Made by a program: the position numbers and the translations under genes. From the NCBI RefSeq assembly GCF_002102265.1, contig NZ_LQPG01000006.1, positions 1-63,766 on the forward strand: DNA of 63,766 nt. Reading direction: 5' to 3'. How positions within the stretch are numbered: position 1 is the first letter of the stretch; the number at the start of each line of letters is the position of its first letter. The stretch is from Mycolicibacter longobardus. Lineage in GTDB: Bacteria > Actinomycetota > Actinomycetes > Mycobacteriales > Mycobacteriaceae. Positions 46,502-55,999 of the stretch are shown one piece after another. Below the pieces are notes generated by a model. The model was not told where the DNA came from. It saw only the letters and a list, made by a program, of their open reading frames with translations, and made no database searches.

Positions 46502-47356
46502 CTAGCCCGAAGACGCCCATACCCGGGAATCGGGCCGGTCCAGGGCGGCGCACAGCGCGGGGATCACCTGACTGGCCGCCAGCGCATACCCCGCGGCCGA
46601 CGGGTGGTACTGATCCTGGGCAAACAGCAGCTCAGGGGCGTCGTGGAACTCCCGAGCCCGGAAGTCGGCGAACGGCACGGCGATACCACCGGCGGCCTTG
46701 ACGGCCTGGGTCTGGGCCCGGGCCAACTGCCGGGCTCGAGTGTGCGCCACCCAGCGCAACGGCTGGGGCAGCGCGGTGACCGTACCCAGATCCGGGCAGG
46801 TGCCGACGATCACCACGGCGCCGCTGGCGCGCAGCCGTGCCACCGTCGTGCGCAGCCGCTGGGCCGAAGCGGCGATGCCGTTGAGCGCGGTGACGTCGTT
46901 GGCCCCGATCATGATCACCGCGACATCCGGCGGCGGCCCCGCGACGAACATCGCGTCGACCTGGCCGGCGAGACCCTTGGAGGTGGCGCCCACGATCGCC
47001 TTGGTGCTCAAGCGAATCCGCATGCCGGTGTGCTGCGCAAGCGCGTGAGCGATCAGTGCTCCGGGAACCTCGTCGGGGGAATGGCAGCCGTAGCCGGTCG
47101 CGGTCGAGTCACCGAAAACCATCAGGTGCAGATCGACAGCCATGCCACGCTGAAAACGCTGCGCCGGGCCCTCGCCGGCCTCGTAGACACCGTCGGCGCG
47201 AGGCGGGATGGCGCACGCCCTGGGGATGGTCTGGCGGGCTCGGTCGGCCTGACCGGCCAGGAGATTGCGCACGCCCACGTAGAGCGTGCCGCTGGAGGCG
47301 ACCGCTCCGGCGGTCACCAGCGTGACCGCCGACGGACGCGGTACCCGGATCCCCAT
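46502..47356 (-). CDS. SGNH/GDSL esterase (Rv1075c-like)
   Basis: A 284-residue esterase of the SGNH hydrolase family. A hydrophobic N-terminal segment (VTLVTAGAVASSGTLYVGV) suggests a membrane anchor or signal peptide. Block I FGDSTATGYG holds nucleophile Ser84, block III GANDVT holds the Asn, and the Asp-x-x-His pair lies in DQYHPSAAGY. Rv1075c has been shown to be a GDSL esterase with preference for short acyl chains (established knowledge). Divergent from lipU. Confidence 0.9.
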   Translation of the reverse strand: MGIRVPRPSAVTLVTAGAVASSGTLYVGVRNLLAGQADRARQTIPRACAIPPRADGVYEAGEGPAQRFQRGMAVDLHLMVFGDSTATGYGCHSPDEVPGALIAHALAQHTGMRIRLSTKAIVGATSKGLAGQVDAMFVAGPPPDVAVIMIGANDVTALNGIAASAQRLRTTVARLRASGAVVIVGTCPDLGTVTALPQPLRWVAHTRARQLARAQTQAVKAAGGIAVPFADFRAREFHDAPELLFAQDQYHPSAAGYALAASQVIPALCAALDRPDSRVWASSG

Positions 47357-47538
47357 GCCGCAAGTCTAGGGAGCGGAACGGCCCTGATGCCCGGCTGCAG
47401 CAAACAGAAATGATCACGATGCGGACCCGATGCAGTATCGGAACGAATCCTAAGATTTCTTCACATACTTTTGCGTGTGACGATACGTTGTACCGCGTTG
47501 GCTGTGCCGGCCCGGGCCGGCTGGAGGGAGTGTGCACC

Positions 47539-48585
47539 ATGACCGCACCCAGCAAGATTCCCAGCTCGTCGTATGCTCTCACCCGTCTGTACACCGCCGC
47601 TCGCCCCCGCCGCTTCGGCCGCAATGACGGGTTGCCCGTCGAGGTCGTCGAAGACTCGCCCAGCGTCGAAGGGCGGCTGGCATGGCTGGCGGCACGGGTC
47701 ACCATCAGGCCGGTGCTTTCGGTCGGCAGCTACCTTCCGCGCATGCCGTGGCCGTTCGGTCTGCTCGACTTCGCGGCCAAGGCGGTGCTGCCCGCGCCCG
47801 GTACCGTCCGCGCCACCATCCGGCTGCCGCGCTGCAGGGCTCAACTGGTGCGGGCCGCCGGGGTGCTGCCGGCCGACGGCACCCGCCGGGTGGTGCTGTA
47901 CATGCACGGCGGCGCCTTCTTGACCTGCGGAGCCAACACCCACGGCCGGCTGGTCACCAAGTTGTCGAAGTACGCCGACAGCCCGGTCCTGGTGGTGGAG
48001 TACCGGATGATCCCCAAACACTCCATCGCCGACGCGATCGACGACTGTTACGACGGCTACCGCTGGCTGCGCCGCCAGGGCTACGAACCGGACCAGATCG
48101 TGCTGGCCGGCGACTCCGCCGGCGGTTACCTGTCGCTGGCGCTGGCGGAGCGGCTGCTGGAGGAAGGGGAGGACCCGGCGGCCATCGTGGCGATGTCGCC
48201 GCTGCTGGAGATCGCCAAGGAAGCCAAGAAGGCCCACCCCAACATCCACGCCGGGGCGGAGTTCCCGCCCAAGGCATTCGACGCCTTCGTCGAACTGATC
48301 GAAGCGGCGGCGCGGCGGGACCGCACGCACGGCGGCGAAGTCCTCGAACCCCTGCAACACGTCAAGCCCGGCTTGCCGCGCACCCTGATCCACGTCTCCG
48401 GTTCCGAGGTGCTGCTGCACGACGCCCGGTTGGGCGCCAAGGTGCTGGCGGCGGCCGGTGTCCCGGTGGAACTGCGGGTGTGGCCCGGCCAGATCCACGT
48501 CTTCCAGATCGCCGCACCGTTCGTGCCGGAGGCCACCCGTTCACTGCGCCAGATCGGTGAATACATTCGCGAGGCCACCGGCTAG
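47539..48585 (+). CDS. lipU: Esterase/lipase LipU (hormone-sensitive-lipase family)
   Basis: A 348-residue alpha/beta-hydrolase of the HSL family. The oxyanion motif HGGAF starts at residue 123, the nucleophile Ser193 lies in GDSAGGYL, and the catalytic His is in GQIHVFQ near the end. It hydrolyses acyl esters of short to medium chain. ATG 47539 (MTAPSKIPSSSY) has GGAGGG upstream; GTG 47533 is an alternative. It is followed by cbs after 46 bases. Confidence 0.92.
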   Translation: MTAPSKIPSSSYALTRLYTAARPRRFGRNDGLPVEVVEDSPSVEGRLAWLAARVTIRPVLSVGSYLPRMPWPFGLLDFAAKAVLPAPGTVRATIRLPRCRAQLVRAAGVLPADGTRRVVLYMHGGAFLTCGANTHGRLVTKLSKYADSPVLVVEYRMIPKHSIADAIDDCYDGYRWLRRQGYEPDQIVLAGDSAGGYLSLALAERLLEEGEDPAAIVAMSPLLEIAKEAKKAHPNIHAGAEFPPKAFDAFVELIEAAARRDRTHGGEVLEPLQHVKPGLPRTLIHVSGSEVLLHDARLGAKVLAAAGVPVELRVWPGQIHVFQIAAPFVPEATRSLRQIGEYIREATG

Positions 48586-48631
48586 ATGGGCCGTTGGCCG
48601 GTGATCCGGGCCGCCTGAGACGATGGCAGGC

Positions 48632-50026
48632 ATGCGGATTGCGCGCCACATCAGCGACCTCATCGGCAACACCCCACTGGTCGAGCTGAATTCGATCGTG
48701 CCTGCCGGGGCGGGCCGGGTGGTCGCCAAGATCGAGTACCTCAACCCGGGTGCCAGCTCCAAGGACCGCATCGCGGTGAAGATGATCGACGCCGCAGAGG
48801 CCAGCGGGGCGCTCAAGCCGGGCGGCACCATCGTCGAACCCACCTCCGGCAACACCGGTGTCGGGCTGGCGTTGGTCGCCCAGCGCCGCGGTTACAAGTG
48901 CGTATTCGTCTGCCCGGACAAGGTCAGCGAGGACAAGCAGAATGTGTTGCGGGCCTACGGCGCCGAGGTGGTGGTGTGCCCCACCGCGGTGCCGCCGGAC
49001 GACCCGGCCAGCTACTACAGCGTGTCCAACCGCCTGGTCGAGGAGATAGACGGGGCCTGGAAGCCCGACCAGTACTCCAACCCGGCGGGTCCGGAGAGTC
49101 ACTATGAGACCACCGGCCCGGAGATCTGGGCCGACACCGACGGTCAGGTCACCCACTTCGTCGCCGGGATCGGCACCGGAGGGACCATCACCGGTACCGG
49201 CCGCTACCTCAAAGAGGTGTCGGGAGGCCGGGTGCAGATCGTCGGCGCCGACCCGGAAGGCTCGGTGTACTCCGGCGGCACCGGCCGGCCGTATCTGGTG
49301 GAGGGTGTCGGCGAGGACTTCTGGCCGGCCGCCTACGACCCGAGCATTCCCGACGAGATCATCGCGGTGTCCGACGCCGACTCGTTCGACATGACTCGGC
49401 GCCTGGCCCGCGAGGAAGCGCTGCTGGTCGGCGGGTCCTGCGGGATGGCGGTGGTGGCGGCGGTGGAAGCGGCCGTCAAGGCGGGGCCCGACGCACTGGT
49501 CGTCGTGCTGCTTCCGGACGGCGGCCGCGGCTACATGTCGAAGATCTTCAACGACGCCTGGATGTCGTCCTACGGGTTCCTGCGGTCCCGGCTGGACGGC
49601 TCGACGGTGCAGCCCACGGTGGGCGACGTGCTGCGGGCCAAGTCCGGGGTGCTGCCGGACCTGGTGCACACCCATCCGGCGGAGACGCTGCGCGACGCCA
49701 TCGGGATCCTGCGCGAGTACGGGGTCTCGCAGATGCCCGTCGTCGGCGCCGAGCCGCCGGTGATGGCCGGTGAAGTGGCCGGCAGTGTGTCCGAGCGCGA
49801 TCTGCTCTCCGCGGTGTTCGAGGGCCGTGCCAAGCTCGCCGACGCGGTGTCGCAGCACATGGGCCCGCCGCTGCCGCTGATCGGCTCCGGGGAGGTCGTC
49901 GGTGTCGCCGCGGCCACGCTGGCCGAGGTTGACGCGGTGATGGTGGTCGAGGGCGGTAAGCCGGTGGGCGTCATCACCCGACATGACCTGTTGGGCTTCC
50001 TCTCCGACGGGCCACGCCGACGATAA
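48632..50026 (+). CDS. cbs: Cystathionine beta-synthase
   Basis: A 464-residue PLP enzyme that joins homocysteine and serine to cystathionine in reverse transsulfuration. The catalytic Lys44 is in GASSKDR; PLP phosphate is held by GTGGT-type IGTGGTITGTG, and SGNTG binds substrate. Two CBS domains at the C-terminus (HPAETLRDAIGILREYGVSQMPVV and VGVAAATLAEVDAVMVVEGGKPVGVITRHDLL) may bind S-adenosylmethionine. ATG 48632 matches the known N-terminus MRIA; ATG 48623 also exists. It works with metB downstream. Confidence 0.95.
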   Translation: MRIARHISDLIGNTPLVELNSIVPAGAGRVVAKIEYLNPGASSKDRIAVKMIDAAEASGALKPGGTIVEPTSGNTGVGLALVAQRRGYKCVFVCPDKVSEDKQNVLRAYGAEVVVCPTAVPPDDPASYYSVSNRLVEEIDGAWKPDQYSNPAGPESHYETTGPEIWADTDGQVTHFVAGIGTGGTITGTGRYLKEVSGGRVQIVGADPEGSVYSGGTGRPYLVEGVGEDFWPAAYDPSIPDEIIAVSDADSFDMTRRLAREEALLVGGSCGMAVVAAVEAAVKAGPDALVVVLLPDGGRGYMSKIFNDAWMSSYGFLRSRLDGSTVQPTVGDVLRAKSGVLPDLVHTHPAETLRDAIGILREYGVSQMPVVGAEPPVMAGEVAGSVSERDLLSAVFEGRAKLADAVSQHMGPPLPLIGSGEVVGVAAATLAEVDAVMVVEGGKPVGVITRHDLLGFLSDGPRRR

Positions 50027-50096
50027 CGGAGGTTCCGATCACCGACCTGCGGTAGCGTTTTGGACAATTTCGCCGACCCGACCCGAAGGGGTGGAG

Positions 50097-50734
50097 ATGA
50101 CCGACATTCCGCCGTCCGGCAGTTACCCGCCCCCGTCCGGCGATTACCCGCCTCCGGGCAACTACCCCCCGCCGCCGCCGGGCAACTACCCCCCGCGGGC
50201 AATTACCCGCCGCCGGCTCCGGGCTACGGGTCGTACGGAAGCCCGGCCGGAACCCCGGTCGGCCAGCTGCCTCCGGAGGCCTACACCTCGTGGCTGACCC
50301 GGGTGGGCGCGTACTTCATCGACTTCATCCCGATCCTGGTGCTCTACGGAATCCCCGCGATGATCGCCGGTACCACGGCCAACAAGGAGTGCGTCACCAC
50401 CTCGGCTGGGTTCGCGTGCACGGTCACACCGTCCAGCGCCGGTGCGGCGCTGATGTTTGTGGGCTGGCTGGCGGCGCTCGGCTTCGGAATCTGGAACTTC
50501 GGCTACCGGCAGGGCACCACCGGGTCGAGCATCGGCAAATCGGCGATGAAGTTCAAGGTGGTCTCCGAAGCCACCGGGCAGCCGATCGGGTTCGGAATGT
50601 CGATCGTGCGCCAATTGGCCCACATCGTCGACAGCTTGATCTTGGGCATCGGCTACCTGTTCCCGCTGTGGGACGCCAAACGCCAGACGTTGGCCGACAA
50701 GATCATGACCACCGTCTGCCTGCCGATCCGGTGA
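50097..50734 (+). CDS. pra: Proline-rich antigen homologue Pra (RDD domain), frame-shifted
   Basis: The gene begins at ATG 50097 (GGTGGAG upstream) with a Pro/Gly/Tyr repeat N-terminus (GSYPPPSGDYPPPGNYPPP). At a run of six C (about 50189-50194) the frame breaks: the start frame goes on to nonsense and stops at 50297, while the next frame carries GNYPPPAPGYGSYG and the whole RDD membrane domain (SWLTRVGAYFIDFIPILVLYG through LADKIMTTVCLPIR, three to four helices). One extra C would restore a single protein of about 213 residues. Sequencing error, real mutation or slippage are all possible. The stop overlaps the metB GTG. Confidence 0.8.
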
Positions 50735-51891
50735 GCCAGAGTCAACGACACCGCAAGACAGGACTGTCCACCACCGCGATCCACGCCGGTTTCCGGCCCG
50801 ACCCGGCTACCGGAGCGGTCAACGCACCGATCTACGCCAGCAGCACCTTCGCCCAGGACGGCGTCGGCGGCCTGCGCGGTGGTTACGAGTACGCGCGCAC
50901 CGGCAACCCGACCCGGGCCGCTTTGGAAACCGCGCTGGCCGCGGTGGAGGGCGGCCGGTTCGGCCGGGCCTTCGGTTCGGGGATGGCCGCCACTGATTGC
51001 GCCCTGCGGGCCATCCTGCGCCCCGGCGACCACCTGATCATCCCGGACGACGCCTACGGCGGCACTTTCCGGCTGATCGACAAGGTGTTCACCCAGTGGG
51101 GTGTGGCGTACACGCCGGTCGCGCTGTCCGACCTGGATGCGGTGCGTGCCGCGCTCACCGGCCGCACCCGGCTGATCTGGGTGGAGACGCCCACCAACCC
51201 GTTGCTGTCCATCGCCGATATCGCCGCGCTCTCCGCCATCGGCCGAAGCGGCGGCGCAAAAGTTCTGGTGGACAACACCTTTGCCTCGCCTGCGCTGCAG
51301 CAGCCGCTGTCGCTGGGCGCCGACGTGGTGCTGCACTCGACCACCAAGTACATCGGCGGCCACTCCGACGTGGTGGGCGGCGCGCTGGTCACCGACGATG
51401 ACGAGCTCGACGCTGCCTTCGCGTTCCTGCAGAACGGTGCCGGGGCGGTGCCCGGCCCCTTCGACGCCTACCTGACCCTGCGGGGCTTGAAGACGCTGGT
51501 GCTGCGGATGCAGCGGCACAGCGAGAACGCCATGGCGGTCGCGGAATTCCTCACCCGTCATGCTGCGGTCAGCCGGGTGCTCTACCCGGGTCTGCCCGGC
51601 CATCCCGGCCACGATGTGGCCGCGGCGCAGATGCGCGGGTTCGGCGGCATGGTGTCGGTCCGGATGCGTGGCGGGCGGGCCGCCGCCGAGAAGCTGTGCG
51701 CCGGAACCGAGATCTTCATCCTGGCGGAGTCACTGGGCGGGGTGGAGTCGCTGATCGAACACCCGGGTGCGATGACGCATGCGTCGACGGCGGGTTCTCA
51801 ACTCGAGGTTCCCGACGACCTGGTCCGGCTGTCGGTGGGCGTCGAGGACATTGACGACCTGATCGCTGATTTGCAGCAGGCGCTGGCCTGA
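50731..51891 (+). CDS. metB: Cystathionine gamma-synthase
   Basis: A 386-residue PLP enzyme of the Cys/Met metabolism family, converting O-acyl-homoserine and cysteine to cystathionine; some relatives also run the gamma-lyase reaction. PLP Lys206 lies in LHSTTKYIGGHSD; YARTGNPTRAALE and AFGSGMAATDCAL, VETPTNPLLSIADI and SLGGVESLIEHPGAMTHAS are typical. It starts at GTG 50731 overlapping the pra stop. With cbs upstream it makes a transsulfuration cluster. Confidence 0.94.
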   Translation: MSQSQRHRKTGLSTTAIHAGFRPDPATGAVNAPIYASSTFAQDGVGGLRGGYEYARTGNPTRAALETALAAVEGGRFGRAFGSGMAATDCALRAILRPGDHLIIPDDAYGGTFRLIDKVFTQWGVAYTPVALSDLDAVRAALTGRTRLIWVETPTNPLLSIADIAALSAIGRSGGAKVLVDNTFASPALQQPLSLGADVVLHSTTKYIGGHSDVVGGALVTDDDELDAAFAFLQNGAGAVPGPFDAYLTLRGLKTLVLRMQRHSENAMAVAEFLTRHAAVSRVLYPGLPGHPGHDVAAAQMRGFGGMVSVRMRGGRAAAEKLCAGTEIFILAESLGGVESLIEHPGAMTHASTAGSQLEVPDDLVRLSVGVEDIDDLIADLQQALA

Positions 51892-51917
51892 GCGGCTGCG
51901 CTCAGGAGCGGCCGCGC

Positions 51918-52412
51918 TCAGGAATGGTAGGGCTCGGCGCTGACCAGGGTCACCCTGACGGTCTTGCCGCTGGGCACGGTGTAGCTGCGCTCCTCGTCCA
52001 CCTTGGCGCCGAGCAGGGCGTGGCCCAGCGGCGAGTTCGGTGAGTAGACCTCGAGCTTGTCGTCGTTGACGCCCTCTTGGCGAGTGGCGATCAGGAAGGT
52101 CTCGGTGTCGGATTTGTCGCCGTCGTAGAAGACCTTGACCACCGAACCCGGCAGCGCCACGCCGGACTGCGTCGGCGCCTCGCCGACCTTGGCATTGTTG
52201 AGCAGTTCCTGCAGCTGCCGGATGCGGGCCTCCTGCTGGCCCTGCTCCTCGCGGGCCGCGTGGTAGCCGCCGTTCTCCCGCAGGTCGCCCTCTTCGCGGC
52301 GGTCATTGATCTCCGCGGCGATCACCGGACGATTCGCGATCAGCTGGTCGAGCTCCGCCTTGAGCCGGTCGTGTGACTCCTGCGTCAACCAGGTCACCTG
52401 GGTGTCCGTCAT
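51918..52412 (-). CDS. greA: Transcription elongation factor GreA
   Basis: A 164-residue Gre factor that enters the RNA polymerase secondary channel and promotes cleavage of backtracked RNA. The N-terminal coiled coil bears the acidic tip ([24 protein letters not shown], with Asp and Glu at the loop), and the C-terminal FKBP-like domain contains [20 protein letters not shown] and [14 protein letters not shown]. The length equals that of M. tuberculosis GreA. Convergent with metB; the short gap contains a direct repeat GAGCGGCYGCGCTCAGGA. Confidence 0.97.
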   Translation of the reverse strand: MTDTQVTWLTQESHDRLKAELDQLIANRPVIAAEINDRREEGDLRENGGYHAAREEQGQQEARIRQLQELLNNAKVGEAPTQSGVALPGSVVKVFYDGDKSDTETFLIATRQEGVNDDKLEVYSPNSPLGHALLGAKVDEERSYTVPSGKTVRVTLVSAEPYHS

Positions 52413-52549
52413 CTCACTGTGCTCCCTTGTGTCGTCGGACCCGACGCTTTCGGGTTCAGCGGGTCGACGCCTTCTAATGCAGTCGTTCTAATGCAGCAAT
52501 ACACGGTCCCAGCTGGAACCGTGTATCCGGATAGGGTACCACCGCGACG

Positions 52550-52972
52550 TTACGGCGACTGCAGATAACCGGGCACGTCACTACCGCAACCGTAGACATC
52601 GCCCATAACAGGTTGCTGGGAGGATTTGACGATCGTCGTCACCTGTACGGTCGCCGAATCCGACGGCGGGATCAGCACTTCGCGCCGTCCGGTCTCGCTT
52701 CCATCGATGGCCCGGACCCGCACGATGCACGCGGCAGGGCGGGACGGATCGGATCGGGTCACGCTGAACTTAACTGACACCGTCTGGTTGTCGAGCACCT
52801 CGTATCCGTACAGTTCACCCTTCACCTCGGCGGTGGCGATCCGCTGAAATCCCAGCACGGCGACCGCGGCAGCCGCCGCGATCCCCAGCGTTGCCAGTGC
52901 GATCGCCAGCAGCCGCCGGGGCAGGACGCGGCCCGGGGAATCCCCGTATCGGGCCGGCTTCGAGTCGGTCAT
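52550..52972 (-). CDS. DUF4307 membrane protein (Rv1081c-like)
   Basis: A 140-residue protein with a cytoplasmic basic N-terminus (MTDSKPARYGDSPGRVLPRR), one transmembrane helix (LLAIALATLGIAAAAAVAVLGF) and an extracytoplasmic beta-rich domain (ELYGYEVLDNQTVSVKFSVTRSDPSRPAACIVRVRAIDGSETGRREVLIPPS). This is the DUF4307 family, usually next to mca in mycobacteria. Function unknown. ATG 52972 is chosen; an upstream in-frame start would overlap the mca leader. Confidence 0.88.
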   Translation of the reverse strand: MTDSKPARYGDSPGRVLPRRLLAIALATLGIAAAAAVAVLGFQRIATAEVKGELYGYEVLDNQTVSVKFSVTRSDPSRPAACIVRVRAIDGSETGRREVLIPPSDSATVQVTTIVKSSQQPVMGDVYGCGSDVPGYLQSP

Positions 52973-53125
52973 CGTGCGGTGTGTCCCATGGTCGCCGGTG
53001 GTGTCGGGATCGGTTACCGCGCCCGCCGCAGATGGTGGAACGATGGGACCGGAAACCATCTGGAACTATAGGCGTCCAGTCCGGCGTTCCGGCAGGAGGA
53101 ACCGGGAGGAAACGGGGATGTGCAC

Positions 53126-53998
53126 ATGAGTGGACTGCGGCTGATGGCGGTGCACGCCCACCCCGACGACGAGTCCAGCAAGGGCGCGGCCACGCTGGCC
53201 CGCTACGCCGCCGCCGGCCACCGGGTGATGGTGGTGACGCTGACCGGCGGCGAGCGCGGCGACATTCTCAATCCCGCCATGGATCTGCCCGATGTACACG
53301 GTCACATCGCCGATATCCGACGCAATGAGATGGCCAAAGCCGCCGAGATCCTCGGCGTCGAACACCACTGGCTGGGCTTCGTCGACTCCGGACTGCCCAA
53401 GGGCGACCCCCTGCCGCCGCTGCCCGAGGACTGCTTCGCGCTGGTACCGCTGGAGGTGTCGACGGAGCGCCTGGTGGAGGTCGTCCGGGACTTTCGGCCG
53501 CATGTGATGACCACCTACGACGAGAACGGCGGCTACCCGCACCCCGATCACATCCGTTGCCACCAGGTGTCGGTGGCCGCCTTCGAGGCCGCCGCCGACT
53601 ACCGTCGCTTTCCCGGCGCGGGTGAGGTCTGGTCGGTCTCCAAGCTGTACTACAACCACGGATTCCTGCGGCAACGGATGCAGTTGCTGCAGGACGAGTT
53701 CGCCCGCAACGGCGAGGTCGGCCCGTTCGCGAAGTGGCTGCAGCACTGGCAGCCCGACCATGACGTGTTCGCCGACCGGGTGACCAGCCGCGTCGAGTGT
53801 GCCGCCTACTTCAGCCAGCGTGACGACGCGCTGCGGGCACACGCCACCCAGATCGACCCGAACGGTGATTTCTTCGCCGCTCCTATCGAGTGGCAGCAAC
53901 GGCTGTGGCCCACCGAGGAGTTCGAGCTGGCCCGGTCGCGAGTGCCGGTTAGTCTGCCGGAGACAGACCTGTTCGCCGGGATCGAGGACAACCGATGA
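53126..53998 (+). CDS. mca: Mycothiol S-conjugate amidase
   Basis: A 290-residue zinc amidase of the LmbE-like family that cuts mycothiol conjugates of toxins into mercapturic acids, a detoxification route special to actinobacteria. Zinc-site motif [11 protein letters not shown] near the N-terminus (His12, Asp14, Asp15) and [11 protein letters not shown] in the middle are intact. ATG 53126 matches the known start; GTG 53120 lies just upstream. It overlaps the next small gene by four bases and is divergent from the DUF4307 gene. Confidence 0.95.
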   Translation: MSGLRLMAVHAHPDDESSKGAATLARYAAAGHRVMVVTLTGGERGDILNPAMDLPDVHGHIADIRRNEMAKAAEILGVEHHWLGFVDSGLPKGDPLPPLPEDCFALVPLEVSTERLVEVVRDFRPHVMTTYDENGGYPHPDHIRCHQVSVAAFEAAADYRRFPGAGEVWSVSKLYYNHGFLRQRMQLLQDEFARNGEVGPFAKWLQHWQPDHDVFADRVTSRVECAAYFSQRDDALRAHATQIDPNGDFFAAPIEWQQRLWPTEEFELARSRVPVSLPETDLFAGIEDNR

Positions 53999-54294
53999 AC
54001 CACGCCGCGCTGACCGCGCTTTGGATTTTGGCCGAGGAGGTGCCCCGCGACACCGGGCCGGACTTCGGCAAGGCCAGCCCGCTCGGGCTGCTGGTCATCG
54101 TGCTGCTGCTATTGGGCACGTTCGGGTTGGTGCGGTCGATGAACCGGCAGCTCAAGAAGTTGCCGGAGTCCTTCGACCGGGATGATCCCGCCGCTGATCA
54201 GGCCGCCGACGAAGGGACCGTCGGGTCTATCTCGGCCGGCGATTTCCCGGGTGACGACGGTCCTGGCGCAGCGCCGCCGGAGCCCTCCCGCTAA
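53995..54294 (+). CDS. Small single-pass membrane protein (Rv1083-like)
   Basis: A 99-residue protein: a short N-terminal part, one transmembrane helix ([18 protein letters not shown]), the basic [14 protein letters not shown] segment and an acidic, Gly/Pro-rich tail. Its ATG overlaps the mca stop (ATGA), so expression is coupled to mca. No function known. Confidence 0.85.
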   Translation: MNHAALTALWILAEEVPRDTGPDFGKASPLGLLVIVLLLLGTFGLVRSMNRQLKKLPESFDRDDPAADQAADEGTVGSISAGDFPGDDGPGAAPPEPSR

Positions 54295-54443
54295 CAGCTC
54301 CCCAACGCTGGGTTTCGGGCACCTGACCTCCGGATTAACCTTTGCCCCTTGTGGTTTCGGACGCCTGGAGGGTGATCGCCGACCGTTGTGCCGCATGAGA
54401 TGATGGCCCTGACCGCGGCTTGTAGAAGGGTTCAGGGTTGGCC

Positions 54444-54767
54444 ATGCTCGCAGATCGCTCGCCCGGGTTGGCGCTGTCGCCGATCATCTTGACGGTGCTA
54501 CTGCTCGGCCTCATCAAGGTTCCGGCCGTGCACGCTGATGCGGTCGACACCACCTTTCTGGGTGCACTGAACTCCAAGGGCATCGATTTCGCCAATGGGC
54601 AGTCTGCGGTCATCGCCGGTCATGAGGTCTGCGACGAGCTCGACGGAGGTCGGCCGAAGAGCGACGTGGTTTCCGAAGTGATGCAAAGCAGCCAGCTCGA
54701 TGGCTACCACGCCGGCTTCTTCGTCGGGGTCAGTGTGAGTGCGTTCTGCCCGAGGCACCGCAGTTAG
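54444..54767 (+). CDS. Secreted DUF732 family protein
   Basis: A 107-residue exported protein. A signal peptide (SPIILTVLLLGLIKVPAVHA-DAVD) is followed by the DUF732 pattern: FLGALNSKGIDFANGQSAVIAGHEVCDELDGGRPKSDVV...YHAGFFVGVSVSAFCPRH, with the two conserved cysteines. DUF732 proteins are numerous, small and mycobacterium-specific; role unknown. ATG 54444 is preferred to an in-frame TTG six bases before it. It faces a PPE gene tail to tail. Confidence 0.85.
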   Translation: MLADRSPGLALSPIILTVLLLGLIKVPAVHADAVDTTFLGALNSKGIDFANGQSAVIAGHEVCDELDGGRPKSDVVSEVMQSSQLDGYHAGFFVGVSVSAFCPRHRS

Positions 54768-54788
54768 TCGCAGTTGATGTAGTCGCGG

Positions 54789-55901
54789 TCAGCCCGCACA
54801 CGGCGGCTTCGGCATGACCGGGCCCCCGAGCTCCAAACCGACTTCCAGATCCTCATACCGCTGCTGCTTGCGCTTGCGCCAGCCACTGCCGGCCGCGGTC
54901 GATGGCGGCACAACCGGCGGCAGGATCGGCGGGACTCCGGCAAATCCATGTGACTCGCCAACGGGCAGCGGAGCCGCCGCCGATGCCAGCTGCACCGGCG
55001 TCCGCGCGGTCTGCACAAATCCCGCCGCAGCGGGCGGAGCGGTCAGTGGGCCGACCTTCACCCCGACACCGAATGCCGCCGAAGGCATTTCGGTAAGGCC
55101 GGCGGCCCCCAACGCGCCCAGTCCGCCGAGCGGGATCGACGGGATCAGGGCGGCCTCACCCTCGGCCAGGCCCTGTCCGATGGAGGCATTCACGCCCTGC
55201 AACGCCTGCGCCGAGGTGTTCTGGGCGAGGTAGCTGAGCAGGTTGATCGGGAATCCGGACGACACGAACTGGTTGGCGTAGGTGTTAGCCAGGCCGGTCC
55301 AACCGTAGTTGGGGTCGAACGTCGGCAGTGACGAGTCCAGTGACGGCAACGTCGAGTCAGCCGAGGCGATCCCGGAGCTGACAGTCGCCGGCGTCGGCGA
55401 TGTGAAGGCGGACAATGCGGTGGCCTGGGCGGAGGCCGCCCGGTAGTGGGCCATTGCCGCGGTGTTGTCCGTCCACATGGTCAGATATCGGCTCTCGTTC
55501 TCCGCGATCGCCGCCGCATTGCTCCCGAACCGATTGGAGGCCAGCAGTTGTGCCCGCTGAGTGCGGTTGGCCGTGATGGCAGCGGTGGGGGTCACAGCGT
55601 TACGGACGGACTCGAAGGCGGTCGCGGCGAGCTGAGCCGAAGAGGCGGTCCGCCGACACTGCTGCGCGGTTGTTCGCAGCCAAGCCAGGTAGGGCTCCGC
55701 GGCTTGCACCATTGCGACCGCTGACCGGCCGCGCCAGGTCTCCACCAACGATGACAGCGCGGCCACATAGGCATCCGCGGATTCATCCAGGCCGGCGCCA
55801 AGCTGCAGCCACGCCCCGGATGCCTCGATGAGAGATCTGGGACCGGGCCCGGAATGGACCAGCGCGGAGGTGACCTCTGGGGGCGCCGCTAGGAACCGCA
55901 T
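54789..55901 (-). CDS. PPE family protein, stand-alone, divergent C-terminus
   Basis: A 370-residue PPE protein: MRFLAAPPEVTSALVHSGPGPRSLIEASGAW, then AAEPYLAWLRTTAQQ and NRFGSNAAAIAENESRYLTMWTDNTAAM define the PPE domain. The C-terminus lacks the SVP, PPW and MPTR motifs and ends with a basic patch and RYEDLEVGLELGGPVMPKPPCAG, including a penultimate Cys. No PE gene is adjacent. It lies 98 bases downstream of a pstS gene on the same strand. Confidence 0.9.
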   Translation of the reverse strand: MRFLAAPPEVTSALVHSGPGPRSLIEASGAWLQLGAGLDESADAYVAALSSLVETWRGRSAVAMVQAAEPYLAWLRTTAQQCRRTASSAQLAATAFESVRNAVTPTAAITANRTQRAQLLASNRFGSNAAAIAENESRYLTMWTDNTAAMAHYRAASAQATALSAFTSPTPATVSSGIASADSTLPSLDSSLPTFDPNYGWTGLANTYANQFVSSGFPINLLSYLAQNTSAQALQGVNASIGQGLAEGEAALIPSIPLGGLGALGAAGLTEMPSAAFGVGVKVGPLTAPPAAAGFVQTARTPVQLASAAAPLPVGESHGFAGVPPILPPVVPPSTAAGSGWRKRKQQRYEDLEVGLELGGPVMPKPPCAG

Positions 55902-55999
55902 GGTGCTAAACGTCGACTACCGTCGGAAAACCCTCGGAACATTGTCCTGACGGCGGCGAAAAGACCTGTGAAACTTTGGGTGTCGCGGGACCGCCCGAT

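Noticed and set aside
48362..49984. A 540-codon minus-strand frame opposite cbs
   Set aside because: Shadow of cbs; no recognisable motifs and typical antisense composition.
50097..50240. Pro/Tyr-coding repeats in pra as a separate DNA repeat family
   Set aside because: The repeats are irregular coding triplets for a Pro-rich region and match the known protein family.
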